64,000 nucleotides of DNA from Madurella fahalii (taxonomy: Eukaryota; Ascomycota; Sordariomycetes; Sordariales): the NCBI GenBank assembly GCA_029876055.1, contig CM056874.1, forward strand, positions 3,100,001 through 3,164,000, written 5' to 3'. The notes beneath the pieces are model-generated. The model had not been told where the DNA came from and did no database searches. It saw only the letters and a program-made list of their open reading frames with translations. The translations under genes and the position numbers were made by a program. Positions 9,951 to 21,000 of the stretch are shown in pieces (within the stretch, counting starts at the first letter, position 1; every line of letters starts with the position of its first letter).

Positions 9951-12900
9951 ACGGTCTTAAACTCGACCTCTTTTTGTTTCGGGGGCCCCCCCCTTCACCC
10001 CATGTGCCACCCCCTCCCCTCACCTCCGACCTTTGCCTTCCGAGGCACAGCGCCGCTCTGTTGTGCGGAGCCGACTACTTCTCACGCCGGCTTAAAAATA
10101 AGGAAGAGACGGGGCGCGAGCCCTGCTTTTGATTCCAAGCCCTTTTTGGTATCGTTGGATGACAGATATGTTTCCTTGGGAGTGCTTGATACCCTCGTTT
10201 CCCACGTGTTCTGCGCCCGATGCCGGGGCTCCCCGGGGGCCCATGTCGGCTTAGGCTGGGCTGCGCTGGGCCGGCGCTGGTGGTTTTTGGTTCCACAACG
10301 GAAGGGAGTGTGTACCATATTCTTTTCTATCCCAATTTTTTTTTTACGCCTAGGTTAATGTGGTTGTGGGGTTGTTGATGTTGGTGGTCTTCGTCGGTGG
10401 GCTGGCAGGCGTTGATTTTTGTTGATGATGCTGTTTGGGAGGTTGAGCCTGAGTGGGTGATGAAGAGGAAAGAGTCTTTCACATATCCTTTTTTTTTTTA
10501 TTTTTTTTAGAAAAGAATTGGAAGACGCTCTCGGTCGTTGTTTCTCGGATATCTATCTCCTTTATTTTCCTATTTCTAGCTCTCTCTCTCTCTCTCTCTC
10601 TCTCTTGGTCTGGTCTGTCAGTCTCGTAAGTATCGAATGGGCGATGTTATGACATTTTTATTACTTATTTGGACATCACTGCATCGCACACGAGTAATGC
10701 GTGACTACCCACGAGAGAGACGAGGAGGGAGAAAGACATGACAAGTAAAGGTAGTCAGTAGTAGGTAGTGGACATAGAGAGAGAGGGCCGCAATCGATTC
10801 CGCCCGGTCTGGGACCGGTTAAGCTTACCTTACTCTGCACCATAATTGAGATAGTAGTGTAAGTGCGGAGAGGTGGACATCCCGGCGGGCGGGCAAAGGC
10901 AACGGCTGCGATTCGGATCGTGTGTCGTCCGTCCGATGTCCATACCGTGGCGTGTCTCATACCCCCGTTTACCCCTCCCGTTTAGGATGTTTGGCAATTT
11001 GTCACGGCTGGCTGCTGTTGCACCGCTTTGCTCGCTCGGGAGTCAACTCCCCCGGCGGCAGACGAAACGTGAAACGAACGGGGTGCGGGCCGAGCGTCGG
11101 CCAGGGTTTAACATGGGAATACTGATCGTACCGACGAGCTCCGGCTTTGAGCCCCTCGTGGGAAAAGGGGGTTTTGAGACGACTCTCCGCAGTACAGAAA
11201 CACATACGCACACACACATAAGCGCGCTCTTATTCTACGTAGGTTGAGGGCAGGGGGGAGTTCCTGTGAGGGTTTGCTTAGGTAATCTAGTAGTTGACAT
11301 GTCGGTTTCGGGTGGTGTTGGAGGAAAAGATAAATGTCGGAAATGCCGCCTCCTTTCCTTGTCTTAGGTTGGTGTGGAGCGGACTCTGTGATACAGGCAG
11401 TGCAGCACAAGTACTAGCGGTACGTAAGCAGCAGACAGCTATTCTAGTAGCTGAGGTAGGCACCGCCATGTGGGAACGGGCGGCGTAATCATGTGGCGGT
11501 CAGGTGATTTGTTCTTTCTTGATTACTAGTATGGTGGGATAAGCTTATTTTATGCGGCTGACTTGTAGTTCTGTAAACCAGCAAGCTTGTGGCGCTGACT
11601 ACGGGCGGCGTCACGGCTATGGCTCCCGCCTTCTTGGTTGAGTGGTGGAATGATTTGCATTAGTGCTGTCGAGATCGGGGGTACGAGCGTGCATCGGCGA
11701 TGTCATGATACTAGTGATGACACAATACACCATTCGTAAGGCTTGGGTTTGACGGGTGGACTCCCGTAATCGGAACGAAGTGGTCGGAATAACCGAGAAA
11801 CACCTCGTGTTGTGTAACCGCTGGTAGATTCGCTCTCGGGAAGGGCTCGGACGGCAACAATCCAGACGGCACCATGTCACACGATGTCAGCATGTCCACC
11901 ACGTGTATTGGGCGATTATCTGTCGAAATGTCCAATTCCAAGTTCTTGGAACAATACCGAAGGAGCGCCCATTCCTATTTTTTAGTTACTAGTACCTCAG
12001 GTAGTTTGCCTACACTCGGGCGGCCGCTTTCTCGCAGGGGCAAAAGTCCGAGTTCGGCGCCTCGTGATCAACGACGGATTGTCAGCTGCCATACTCGTAA
12101 CCCCCAACCCCCGGAAGAGTTACAAGTATGGCCAAATATGTGCCTCAGTTACAGAAAATGAACTCGAGCTGTGCTTTGTTCTTAGATTTGCTTACTGCTA
12201 GTACGGGCTAGCTGCCTCAGTATTATCCCCCTTAGGTGCAGGGGTAGCCATCGAAAGACCGCGATTCTATAGGCAAAGACATCAGGCCTTTCCGCAACAG
12301 AATTCTGTACAACCTAATTTGTTTGGCAAAGCCGTCAAGAATTGACGGTTGCCGATCTAAGGCATTATCGACCGTAGAAGGGCATGAGGGTTTGAGCCGT
12401 CCTAATCTCTTACATGACAGGCCATTACGTATGTTTTGCGAGACTCGCGATATAAATTTAAGCTGCAAATATTTTATTATGGCATGGAAGGCTTGAATCT
12501 TTGGGGCTGTGCGCACTGTGCCGTTCTTTAGTCTAATCCTTTTACGCCTCTGGCCTTCCTGGGAATTCCTCTTGAAGACCACCTGACACCCTCGCACTAC
12601 TTAATCGGTGATAGAGGGGCCTCGTATGTGAAGTAATATCATAAGTAATGACCACCAATCTTGATTCCCCTTGCAACTCCTCGAGGCTAACCAAGCCGGA
12701 AATGGGATGGCTTCTCGGCCCATCTAGCCATCGAGCAGCCTAGTCATCAGCTGCCAGGTGTGAACTGGCGCGCTGAGTCCAGACAACCGAGAATAACCAA
12801 CTCACCAAACCATAAACCGGCGGCTGAGTAGGTGGCCTTGCGTGGCTTCGCCAGTCAATCGTTCTCATGTGCTACCCACCGGACGTCCGGACCATACACC

Positions 12901-13207
12901 CCGCGACGAAAGCCGTTGATACTTATCCACCGGACCACCATCCTGAAGCCCGACCCTACACTCTGACCTTATCCCATTATCAGGATATATATATATACCA
13001 GCCGTCTCCCCGAGAATAATCAGAATCCGCTCACTCACTGACTCACTCAGAAACCCTAGCTACTACTCAGTACTACTTAGACTCCCTGCACCTACCATCC
13101 ACAAACTAACCCACTCGGTAACCCAACCGCTCATCATCACACCCATAACCAACCCCTTCAAGTAACCACAAGCCCACAGCTCCATACTAGCTATCGGCAA
13201 CACCACA
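9951..13207. other. 3' region and intergenic interval
   Basis: No supported gene in 3.3 kb. Right after the stop come pyrimidine-rich and T-rich stretches (10330-10340, 10490-10510) suited to a 3' UTR. A CT dinucleotide microsatellite lies at about 10579-10605. The open frame at 12232-12597 on the minus strand has no recognisable motif. Confidence 0.45.
12983..12998 (+). promoter_or_regulatory. TATA-like element upstream of SnoaL-like gene
   Basis: An ATATATATATATA run about 210 nt before the ATG at 13208. The spacing suits a core promoter with a leader of roughly 180 nt, but an AT microsatellite cannot be excluded. Confidence 0.35.
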
Positions 13208-13720
13208 ATGTCCCCCTCCGCATGCGAAACCACCCTTACCACCCCTACCACCCAAACCAAACCCTCCCACAGCCACCCGAACCCCCCGATGAACTTCCCC
13301 AATACCACCGCCCGCCTCATCTACCTCTACGCCGACGTAACCCGCATCTCCCAGATCTCCTCGCCGCACGTTATCCTGCACCCCGCCGACCGGGACCTCA
13401 CCAACCCGCCGCGGCCCCCCGTCCGCGGCATCGCCGCCGTCCAAGCCTACGAGGAGGCGCTCGTGGCGGCCACGGGGGGGACGCTGGTCATGGAGGTGGA
13501 GAGTATCGCTGCGAATGAGGTGTTTGGGTGTGTGATGGGGGTTTTGAGGGCTGGGAGGGAGGACAACGACGACGACGACGACAAGAACGATGCTGCTGCT
13601 GCTGCTGATAATGGGGAGGGGGAGGGAAGGGAGAGGCGGAAGCCCAAGGGGAAGATCGCGATGCGGTTTTGCGGGGTGTGGAAGTTTGATGAAGAGGGGC
13701 GGGCGGTTGAGCATTGGTGA
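13208..13720 (+). CDS. SnoaL-like (NTF2-fold) protein
   Basis: A 170-residue frame similar to the fungal/bacterial SnoaL-like family, small NTF2-fold proteins that can be cyclases, hydrolases or binding proteins. Family-like stretches are DVTRISQISSPHVILHPADRD, the region GIAAVQAYEEALVAATGG, EVESIAANEVFG and MRFCGVWKFDEEGRAVEHW. An acidic insert (DNDDDDDKNDAAAAADNG) interrupts the domain at about 118-136. ATG 13208 gives a Thr/Pro-rich leader; ATG 13289 (MNFPNTTARLIYLY) is a possible inner start. The stop follows VEHW directly, but TGGTGAGTATC there is also a perfect intron donor (13717), and homologs usually continue HWEN. Splicing to 13906 would give HWELQPVEP and a stop at 14002 (201 residues). 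The biochemical role is unknown. Confidence 0.68.
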   Translation: MSPSACETTLTTPTTQTKPSHSHPNPPMNFPNTTARLIYLYADVTRISQISSPHVILHPADRDLTNPPRPPVRGIAAVQAYEEALVAATGGTLVMEVESIAANEVFGCVMGVLRAGREDNDDDDDKNDAAAAADNGEGEGRERRKPKGKIAMRFCGVWKFDEEGRAVEHW

Positions 13721-14871
13721 GTATCTTCTCCTTTCTTCTGTTTTCTGTTTCGGGTTTTGGTGCCTGCGCTCGACTCCTAAGTGGTTGCCCCAAAATGGGG
13801 TGGTGGTGGATGTTCTCATCAACCGTTCGGGTGGGGTGAGCTTGCTCGAGAGATAGCAAGGAAGCAGACTGCTGGCCCAGGTCACATCTGTCACTTATAC
13901 AACAGGGAGCTGCAGCCGGTCGAACCCTTGCGGTTGTGTTACTCCACTAGGGGGTCCTTATCCAATTTCACGAGTTCAAGGACTTGGATCGCTTCACCTT
14001 GAAGCGTCCATGAAAGGAGACCACATGGCTGACTCTACGATAGGGAAAACGCGGCCGACCCTGCAGCGTTCGTGAGGTGGTTGAACGGGGAGTGATGGGC
14101 GAGTTGGTTGGGTAGGGGTGGGGGGCGGCTCTCTCATGCCACGCCGTGGCATCGATGCCCAGCACTAGAAACAGCACCGTCGATGATGCCCAGTCGGCTG
14201 GCATCGTATCAGCTATTGCCAATTATGGAAAAGATGTCAAGATTTTCAACTATCACGACGGAGACGTTCACGGCTAAGCAAGTTTTCTTTTCAGCGCTGA
14301 TTCAGCCGATACTCTTATCTCATCAAACCCCCTTAAATCCTCACTTTTGGCAAATGGGTCAGCGCACGCAAGGCACGGACACCACAGCACCACACACATT
14401 CCTCCTTCACCTCCCATGAGGCCGGTAGGTACTGGCTTTCTTTTGATGCCGTCGTTCATATTTGCGTATATTTTATCTTTGAACAACTTTTGTCACACGA
14501 CACCACACCACCAACCAATGTACTCAAACAACCCCCTTAACACACCCCCCCATACATGCACTAAGTATTTTAGTAAAAATACACTATTGCCGCCGTCAGA
14601 TGTACCGGTCGTGAGATGCCTGCCGGCGCCAGACACTCTATGCCCACGACAACCTTATTTTTTTTCCTTTTGGCCGCGGTGCATCCCATGATTGGGCAGA
14701 TCTCAGTAAGCATACCAAGGCCCAGCCAGCATCTTGCCGTAGCAAGAAGTTCCCACCGAGTCTAATAAGCACCAAATTTCAAATGCCCTCCCAAACAAAT
14801 CGTGTATCGTGCGGTGCTCTCCGCCATGCGTCATCGTCATCGTCATCACCGCCACTCTCTCCATCCCCTCA
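13721..14871. other. Short convergent intergenic interval
   Basis: Lies between two converging genes and may hold the last exon of the SnoaL-like gene (to 14002) and both 3' UTRs. No other gene is evident. Confidence 0.4.
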
Positions 14872-15903
14872 TCATGACTCCTCCTCCTTCTCCATACCGC
14901 GCATCCTCTCGTTCCACTTGCGCTTCCCGACGCGCGTCTCGTAGTGCGGCGCCGCCAGCTTGACATCCTGCATGACCGATTCCATGGCGCTCCGCGTCTT
15001 GTTCCTGTAGCAGTCCACTGCGCGCAACGTCAGTCAGTGACCCTTGACAACCCAAAACGGCTGTCGGAAGAAAAAAGGAGACGGAGGACGCAAAGACTCA
15101 CAAGCCCTCTGCAGAAAGACGGTTCGCCCCGCGAACACCCTACTCTGCAACCACGCCATCCTATACCCCAAATCATTCAATCTGACCTCCTTCCCCCTAA
15201 ACATCTTTCTCGTCCTGGGGATCGCCACCTCGCCCTCCTGGCCTTCGCCCATCGGCACCTTGACCATAGTCCGTCCCCGTCTGCTGCCACGCCCCGGCCT
15301 TCTCCCCTCCGTATCCGTCGTCCCGTCGTCCTCGGCAGCGTCGCTCGCATCACCCGTAAAGAACTTGCTGCCCGTCGCGCTCGGCGGCGGTGACTGCATC
15401 TCGCGAGGGAAATATGAGCGTGGATACACACTGCTGCTCTTCCTGAAACTGTCTGGAATCTCGCGCGTGTCAACGCCGTCGAGTGTGACGCGCACCCTCA
15501 GCCTGCTCTGGCGATCGCTGTCCTCAACGAGGATGAACTTGCGCTTCTTGGCCTCGGGGATGTCAGGAAACAGGTCCTCGGGCCCGTCATTGTGCGAAGA
15601 GATACGGGCAGGGGTTGGCCGGCGGGCGGGGATCGCGCCGCTGCCATGGGGGGAGCCGTTGAGGCTCTCATGTATTGAGGGCATCGCGGCCGAGGAGCCG
15701 TGCGGTGCGCCGCTGTATGAGCCGTAGCCGGTGAATATTTGCACGGGACGTCCGTCTGAGCCCTGCTGTGCGGGGGGCTGATGGTGGTGATGGTGTTGGT
15801 CATCTATGTACTCCCCGTCCCCTACAAGATCAGAAGTGGTTAGCTTGGCGATCCTTAGCTCAGACCAGGGTTTCATCGAGTCCAGGGATTTTCCCGGCCT
15901 CAT
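14872..15903 (-). CDS. Conserved fungal protein, same domain as next gene (DUF8032-type)
   Basis: Two exons (15102-15903 and 14872-15017; donor GTGAGT) encode 315 residues. The N-terminal third is low-complexity (His run at about 36-41, Ser/Gly/Pro). A conserved core starts near residue 120: FILVEDSDRQSRLRVRVTL, EIPDSFRKSSSVYPRSYFP, then after a charged linker GKEVRLNDLGYRMAWLQ and FAGRTVFLQRALDCYRNK. The C-terminus is basic (TRVGKRKWNERMRGMEKEEES). The core resembles the gene at 16538-18047 (VYPR motif, Arg-rich RGN/RLN segment, QRA-DxxRN ending). I believe this is the fungal family curated as DUF8032. Its function is unknown; a nuclear regulatory role is a guess from the low-complexity and basic composition. 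A TTGTAG before codon 29 could be an acceptor of an alternative first intron. Confidence 0.75.
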
Positions 15904-16256
15904 GTTGCAACAACGCGCGTCGGATCATATAGTGTGATGCTCCCAAACTGAGACAGCGCAGCAAGAGCAAAAAGCAACTCGCAGAATCTCCAAAACGACG
16001 CAGCAAAAACTCGAGATACAACAGTTGATGATATGCATCTCGAGGTTGCCATGATCTCAGTCAGGCTCCTGTCAGAGACACTCGCCCGGTTTTTTTCTCG
16101 GGTCTGATGCAGATGGTGGTGATGAAGATGAAGATGAAGGTGCTGGTTGGTATGTGATGAGCGATGCTGATGAGTGTGTGCGATGCAGAGCAAGAATGCC
16201 AATGCAAAGCAGTTTGCCAGCAGCCAGACGACTGAACGACGACCGAAAACCAGCAA
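15900..16256 (-). other. Upstream open frame overlapping the next start codon
   Basis: A 118-codon frame whose TGA overlaps the ATG of the gene at 15903 as ATGA. It has a hydrophobic N-terminus and a His-rich middle, but no known family. It lies where the 5' leader of the downstream gene is expected, so it is most likely a leader frame or chance. Termination-reinitiation is conceivable. Confidence 0.2.
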
Positions 16257-16537
16257 AACAGACTAACAGCAAACGCGACTATTGTAATGTACAGATCTTT
16301 CTTTTGTACCAGGATGCCTGTTTGTCGCCCAGGTGAGAGTTGCTCTCGAAGTCGATGGTCGCGAGCCGGTATATAACAGTTAAGAAGGGGACGACGAAGC
16401 GAGTATTTCCCAAGAATCCAAACACAACAACCAAAAACAGGAGGAAAAAAGAGATATGAAAAAGAGAAAAAATGGCGGGCGCATGTAAACAGGCGGTTTG
16501 AAGAGGTATCACACTTAATCACAACAACGCGCGCGCT

Positions 16538-18047
16538 TTAGGCCATCTGGTGAAACATACCGACTTCGTCTCCTCCCTGAGCACTTCCGTCCTGTTGAGC
16601 GTGGTGGTGGTGCATCTGCGAAGCCATGCTGTTCATCCCGGGCTTGCCAATGGCAGCGCCGCTGCCACCGGGGCCCATGGCCGTCGGAGTCGTCATGCCC
16701 GTTGAGGCAGAACCAGGGGCACCCGCCATGTGGGTAGCATGCGGGGTGGTTGACCCCGTTTTGTTGTTGCGGTAGTTCATCTTGGCCATCCGGCGGACGC
16801 GGCGGCTCCTCAGCCGGGGGTCCTGGTTGCTGTTCCGCCAGCTGTCTACAGCCCGTTGAATCAGACCTCTCTTGCCCCGGAGCGGAGGGTTCAGCTGGGC
16901 GAGCGCCCACCCCACTGTGTTGCACTCCGTCTCGTACTGCAGCCGGTTACCGCGGTACTGGTCTTTGGGACAGCACGCGCGCGGATACACGCAGTTCTCC
17001 GTCTTAAACTCGGCCGATAGCTCGTCCTGGTTCACCGACTCGACGTCACACCGAATCGTGTATTCCATCTTGACGCGATCCCGCGAGTACTCGAACGCAA
17101 TCCACTGCACACCGTTCGTGTCCTGCCGCACCACCAAGGGCGTAGTGGCCGGGATCGGGCCCGGGGCGGCATTTGGGTTCACTCCCGATGCAGAGCCTGT
17201 CGGCGTCGACAGCGGCGCACCATTCTGAGGGCTAGTTGATGACGCGCTGCCGAGCGCGACGGGCGCAGAAGTCCCCGATATCCGGTGGTTCAGGCTATGT
17301 GTCTCAATCTTATCTGGGCGCGGGCTGACCGTCATCCCCGACTGAGAATGCTGCGGCGCATGCTGACCAATTTGGTGCTGAGGGGGCGTGTGAGACATCA
17401 TCATGCTCGTCTGCGAGCCTATGGGCTGGTGCTGTTGTTGCGCATGCTGATAGGGAGACTGCGCAGCCGTCGCCGGCATGGAAGAGTATTGCTGTTGAGG
17501 GGCTCCATAATACATGGGCTGTTGGTGTAATTGAGAGGGAGGTTGTCCGTAGATGTTCCTTTGCTGATCATGGCCTGAAGGAGACGCCACCGATGCGGGT
17601 GAGTTTGACTGGGGCGTATGATATGACACTGGCGCGTAAGGCCTCGGCATTGTGGCAGCCATCATGTCTCCGGTGTCTACGCGTGCACGTCAGCCCATCC
17701 CTCGCCCTGCAAAGACTGGGAATAAAACGGACTCAATACATACCTGCGGACGTATATCCGCTTGTTGCGCCTGGCGTGCTGTAGGGACTCGGATGCGCGT
17801 AGTAGGGCAACCCGTGATCTTGCGAGTTGCTCGCCTGGCTCTGCTGCTGATAGACCGAGTGTCCCGGCGGGTACGCGCCCGAGTGCTGCGGCTGCTGCGA
17901 CTGCTGCTGCTGCTGCTGCTGCTGCGCCGGGGTCTGGCTATGATGCGGCTGATGAACAATGCTCGAGGGTCGAGAATGTTGCAGATGAGGGGGAAGAGGA
18001 CCCTGCTGTTGATGGTGGGTGTGATGCTGCATAGAGGAGACAACCAT
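16538..18047 (-). CDS. Conserved fungal protein with WIAFEYSRDR domain (DUF8032-type)
   Basis: Two exons (17744-18047 and 16538-17676) encode 480 residues. Residues 1-290 are Gln/His/Ser/Pro-rich with a Q8 run, typical of fungal regulators. The conserved core (about 290-410) reads WIAFEYSRDRVKMEYTIRC, DVESVNQDELSAEFKTENC, VYPRACCPKDQYRGNRLQYE, CNTVGWALAQLNPPLRGK, GLIQRAVDSWRNSN and ends in a basic RLRSRRVRRMAKMNYRN. I believe this is the DUF8032 family; the Cys pattern and basic tail would fit nucleic-acid binding, but that is inference. A low-complexity Met/Gly/His tail follows. The start at 18047 is the first in-frame ATG; an ATG at 18032 is possible, and CTCCTCTATGCAG could be an acceptor from an unseen 5' exon. 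It precedes its shorter relative by 635 nt on the same strand. Confidence 0.8.
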
Positions 18048-21000
18048 TAGTCCTCACGGTACAGGGTTCCTTTCGAGACAAAAACCATGTGGTGTTCTCG
18101 AGTGTATCGGACGCGTCTGGGAATGTTGTGCTTTTTTTTTTTTCCTCTGCGGACCGCGTTGCAAGGACTGGGCAGCCGGGAAGTTATGTCGGTCCCCTGA
18201 AAAAAAGGCGAGGGATCCACGGTTGAGGTGGCCTAGTCTCGGGGATTTGGGGTGGGATTTTGTAGGACAAGGCCACTTCCTCCCGGCATCCAAACCGACT
18301 GCGAAGGAGCCAGGGAGGCAATGCTACCCACCGAGTGGAGCAGAGAAGGGCTCGGAATCCTCTCCCGAGGTTTCGAGACTCCCACTTGGGTTTCTCTCCC
18401 CTTCTCGGCGGCCGCGTGGTGCTGTGGTACTGCTAATTGCGCGAAGAAACAGGGCCACTAACCGAATATGCAGTGTTGGGGCGAGGGGCGCGGGAGTGAC
18501 AGGATTAATCCTGACCAAGACGGATGAAAATAAGGGTAAGAAAGTTCGCTATTGTGGGGATGGCGGATTATGTAGGAGACCAGGGGGGGTTGCTCAGTGG
18601 TAAGAGCAGAGACAGATAACGATGCCGGGAGGCTGGGCAGGGGATGATAATGCCTAGTAGTGTCTGATATAGGCTGGCTGGGGAAGGGGAAGGGAAGGGG
18701 GGGGGGTGAAGACTCCGACGACGCCTCTTCAGGCTGGTCGACCAAGTGAACACCGAGAAACAAGCCCGGTCTCCTCAGCGAGATGAGAAAAATTGCCAAG
18801 GTGTGGGTGTCTGTGGAAAGATGCGCCAAGGATGACGGTGGGACAAGGGTATGGGGGAAACGAGGAACAGGGGGGCGAGTGCATTTTAGATGAAATGGCC
18901 AATGGCGGCATGGCCCCAGAGCCGAGTAACACGACCATTGCCCAACGAGGGATGGCCACCCGGGGCTAGCCACTGAAAAGGCAAGCCCTCTGGATGTTTC
19001 CCTGACAGGCCGCCGCCGCTCTGCTGCTGTCCTCTGCGCTCTCTCGGACAAGGGACAAGGGGCGGTGAGTGGGAGAGCGGGTCCTCAATCGACTGCCACA
19101 CCAATCCCTGCCTTGGCTGCAGTCCCCAAATGTGGCTCCCAGTCCCACTCGCATCCCTCCCCCGGGCGTTGGCTTCCATTGCATCTTTCCCGACTGCGTC
19201 GCTTGAAACAGTAGGTTCAACGATGGGAGGCCGCGGGAAGTAGGAGGGCGAAGAACGAGGCCGTATGGTGTTATTTGCCGCTCAGCCATTGCTGATGACA
19301 AATTTGGGATGGCAACTTGCAGCGGCGGCGAGTTTTGCGGCGGGCAGTCCAAAGACAAGATGAGACGGGCACGAGGTCATGCTTCCGACAAAACTTGCGA
19401 CTGGTGGACCCCGCAGGAGCAAAAGTGACAAAAGAGCGCGCTGGCCACACAGCTAACAGCCGTGACAGCTCCGCAGCAGCGGTGTGTCGCCTCCAGAGCT
19501 CCACTCGCTAACGGTACGACTGACTCTAGAACGCCAAGCACCGCAGTGCTCCATGTATCCTCGACATGGCATGACCGTCGCACGAGTGTCGTCAGCGCGT
19601 CCACAACTGACTCTTCCATGTCGAGAGACCGTTGTGCGGGAACGGGAGGACAGGGAACCCGATCGTTGGATCGTTTTCCCCATCCTTGTCAACAGTTTGT
19701 TGATGGGGTGGGGGAGGGTGGTAGGGGCGGCGCGTGGGGTGGAAGGCAAGTGTGTTTCCCCAACCGCTTCGCAGTTGACCATCTCTGCCCGCCCGCATGA
19801 GCAGCCATGCATTGCCCGGGTCCGCCAGACCGGGGCCCTGCTGACTGGCGCGCTATTGGGCTAGCCGCGCCGTAGTGGCTGTCTGGTGAACGAGCGCGAA
19901 GCTTGGGCTGCGGGTGCGACCGCTTCGATAGCATTGCCAGTTTCTTGATGATGTGTTCTGCAGCCGTCCGCCGCCAACTTTGGCTAGGCGTCACTTGGTG
20001 GCTTGTGGGCTTTCCCGCAGCGCAGCATGGGGGTTAGCTGCGCACTTGAGCCAAACATTATGCTCAATCCTTGGTGGTGCAGCGCATACCGCTCAGAGCG
20101 GCAGCGCGCTGCATACCCCCTGGCACAATCCCCCCTGGTCGCATATTACCGGAGCCCTGGCTGCTGGTGAAACAAGAGGGGCCCCCCTGTAATTCCCACC
20201 GTCCCCGGCCACGCATCACCCCCGGGCAGAGCTTGCGACAGGCATGCCGTTTTCTGGAACAATTGCGAACCTGGCCGGGGTCATGGAACAAGAAATTATA
20301 GGCGTTGGAAAGCGCATGGTGCTCTTTTGGTTGTTTGTTTTCTCTTGGCCCTTGATGCCCTTGATGCCCTTGTCGTACACCCGCCGAGATAAACTTGATC
20401 CGAGCAAGCGGTACGAGTACACAGCCGTTTGAATTGACAGGCCCCGTGGCACTACCGCAAGGGCGAGTCGCTTGACATTTAAATGGCCTGACACTTGACC
20501 ATGATGCGGCAATGCCGGTGACAGGTGGATTATTGCAGCGAAAGAGAGAAAACGCAAAATGTGGACACTCACCGAGTCATGACCGGGCTCTTCCTTGAAA
20601 TGGCGGGGAGCCTGCCGGTGTTGAGCCATTGTCAGTCCCATTAGTAGAGAGTGACCTCGACCGACGCGCTGTTCCTGCGATTGCATGAGGCTTGTCAGTG
20701 CAAAATATTCCAACGACGGGCGTGCTGTGGGAGATTGTTGGGCGGGGGGGCCTCGGTTGTGGACTGCGACCTGTGGACCGTGGGACACCAAAAGCTGCTC
20801 TCGCAGATCGCCTTCAAGGTTTTCGTCGCGAGTGCAACCAGAAAACCAGGTTTCCACTTGGATCTGTGCGCTCCCAACGCGACACGTCCAGCGGCCGCCT
20901 TTGCGTCGACGCGTTCCGGGTCTTGAATCAGATGCGACAATAACAACTCACAGATATACTCCGTCCGGCGGTTCCAATGGCGCCTGAGTGATGTTCTGGC

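Noticed and set aside
12232..12597. Minus-strand frame of 121 codons
   Set aside because: Basic composition vaguely transposase-like, but no catalytic motif, terminal repeats or target duplication visible.
18585..18655. tRNA-like segment with GCTCAGTGGTAAGAGC
   Set aside because: Resembles a D-arm but there is no T-arm (GGTTCRANTCC) or paired acceptor stem at the right distance.
20216..20857. Minus-strand frame of 213 codons
   Set aside because: No recognisable domain, and overlapping open frames on the other strand; composition looks non-coding.
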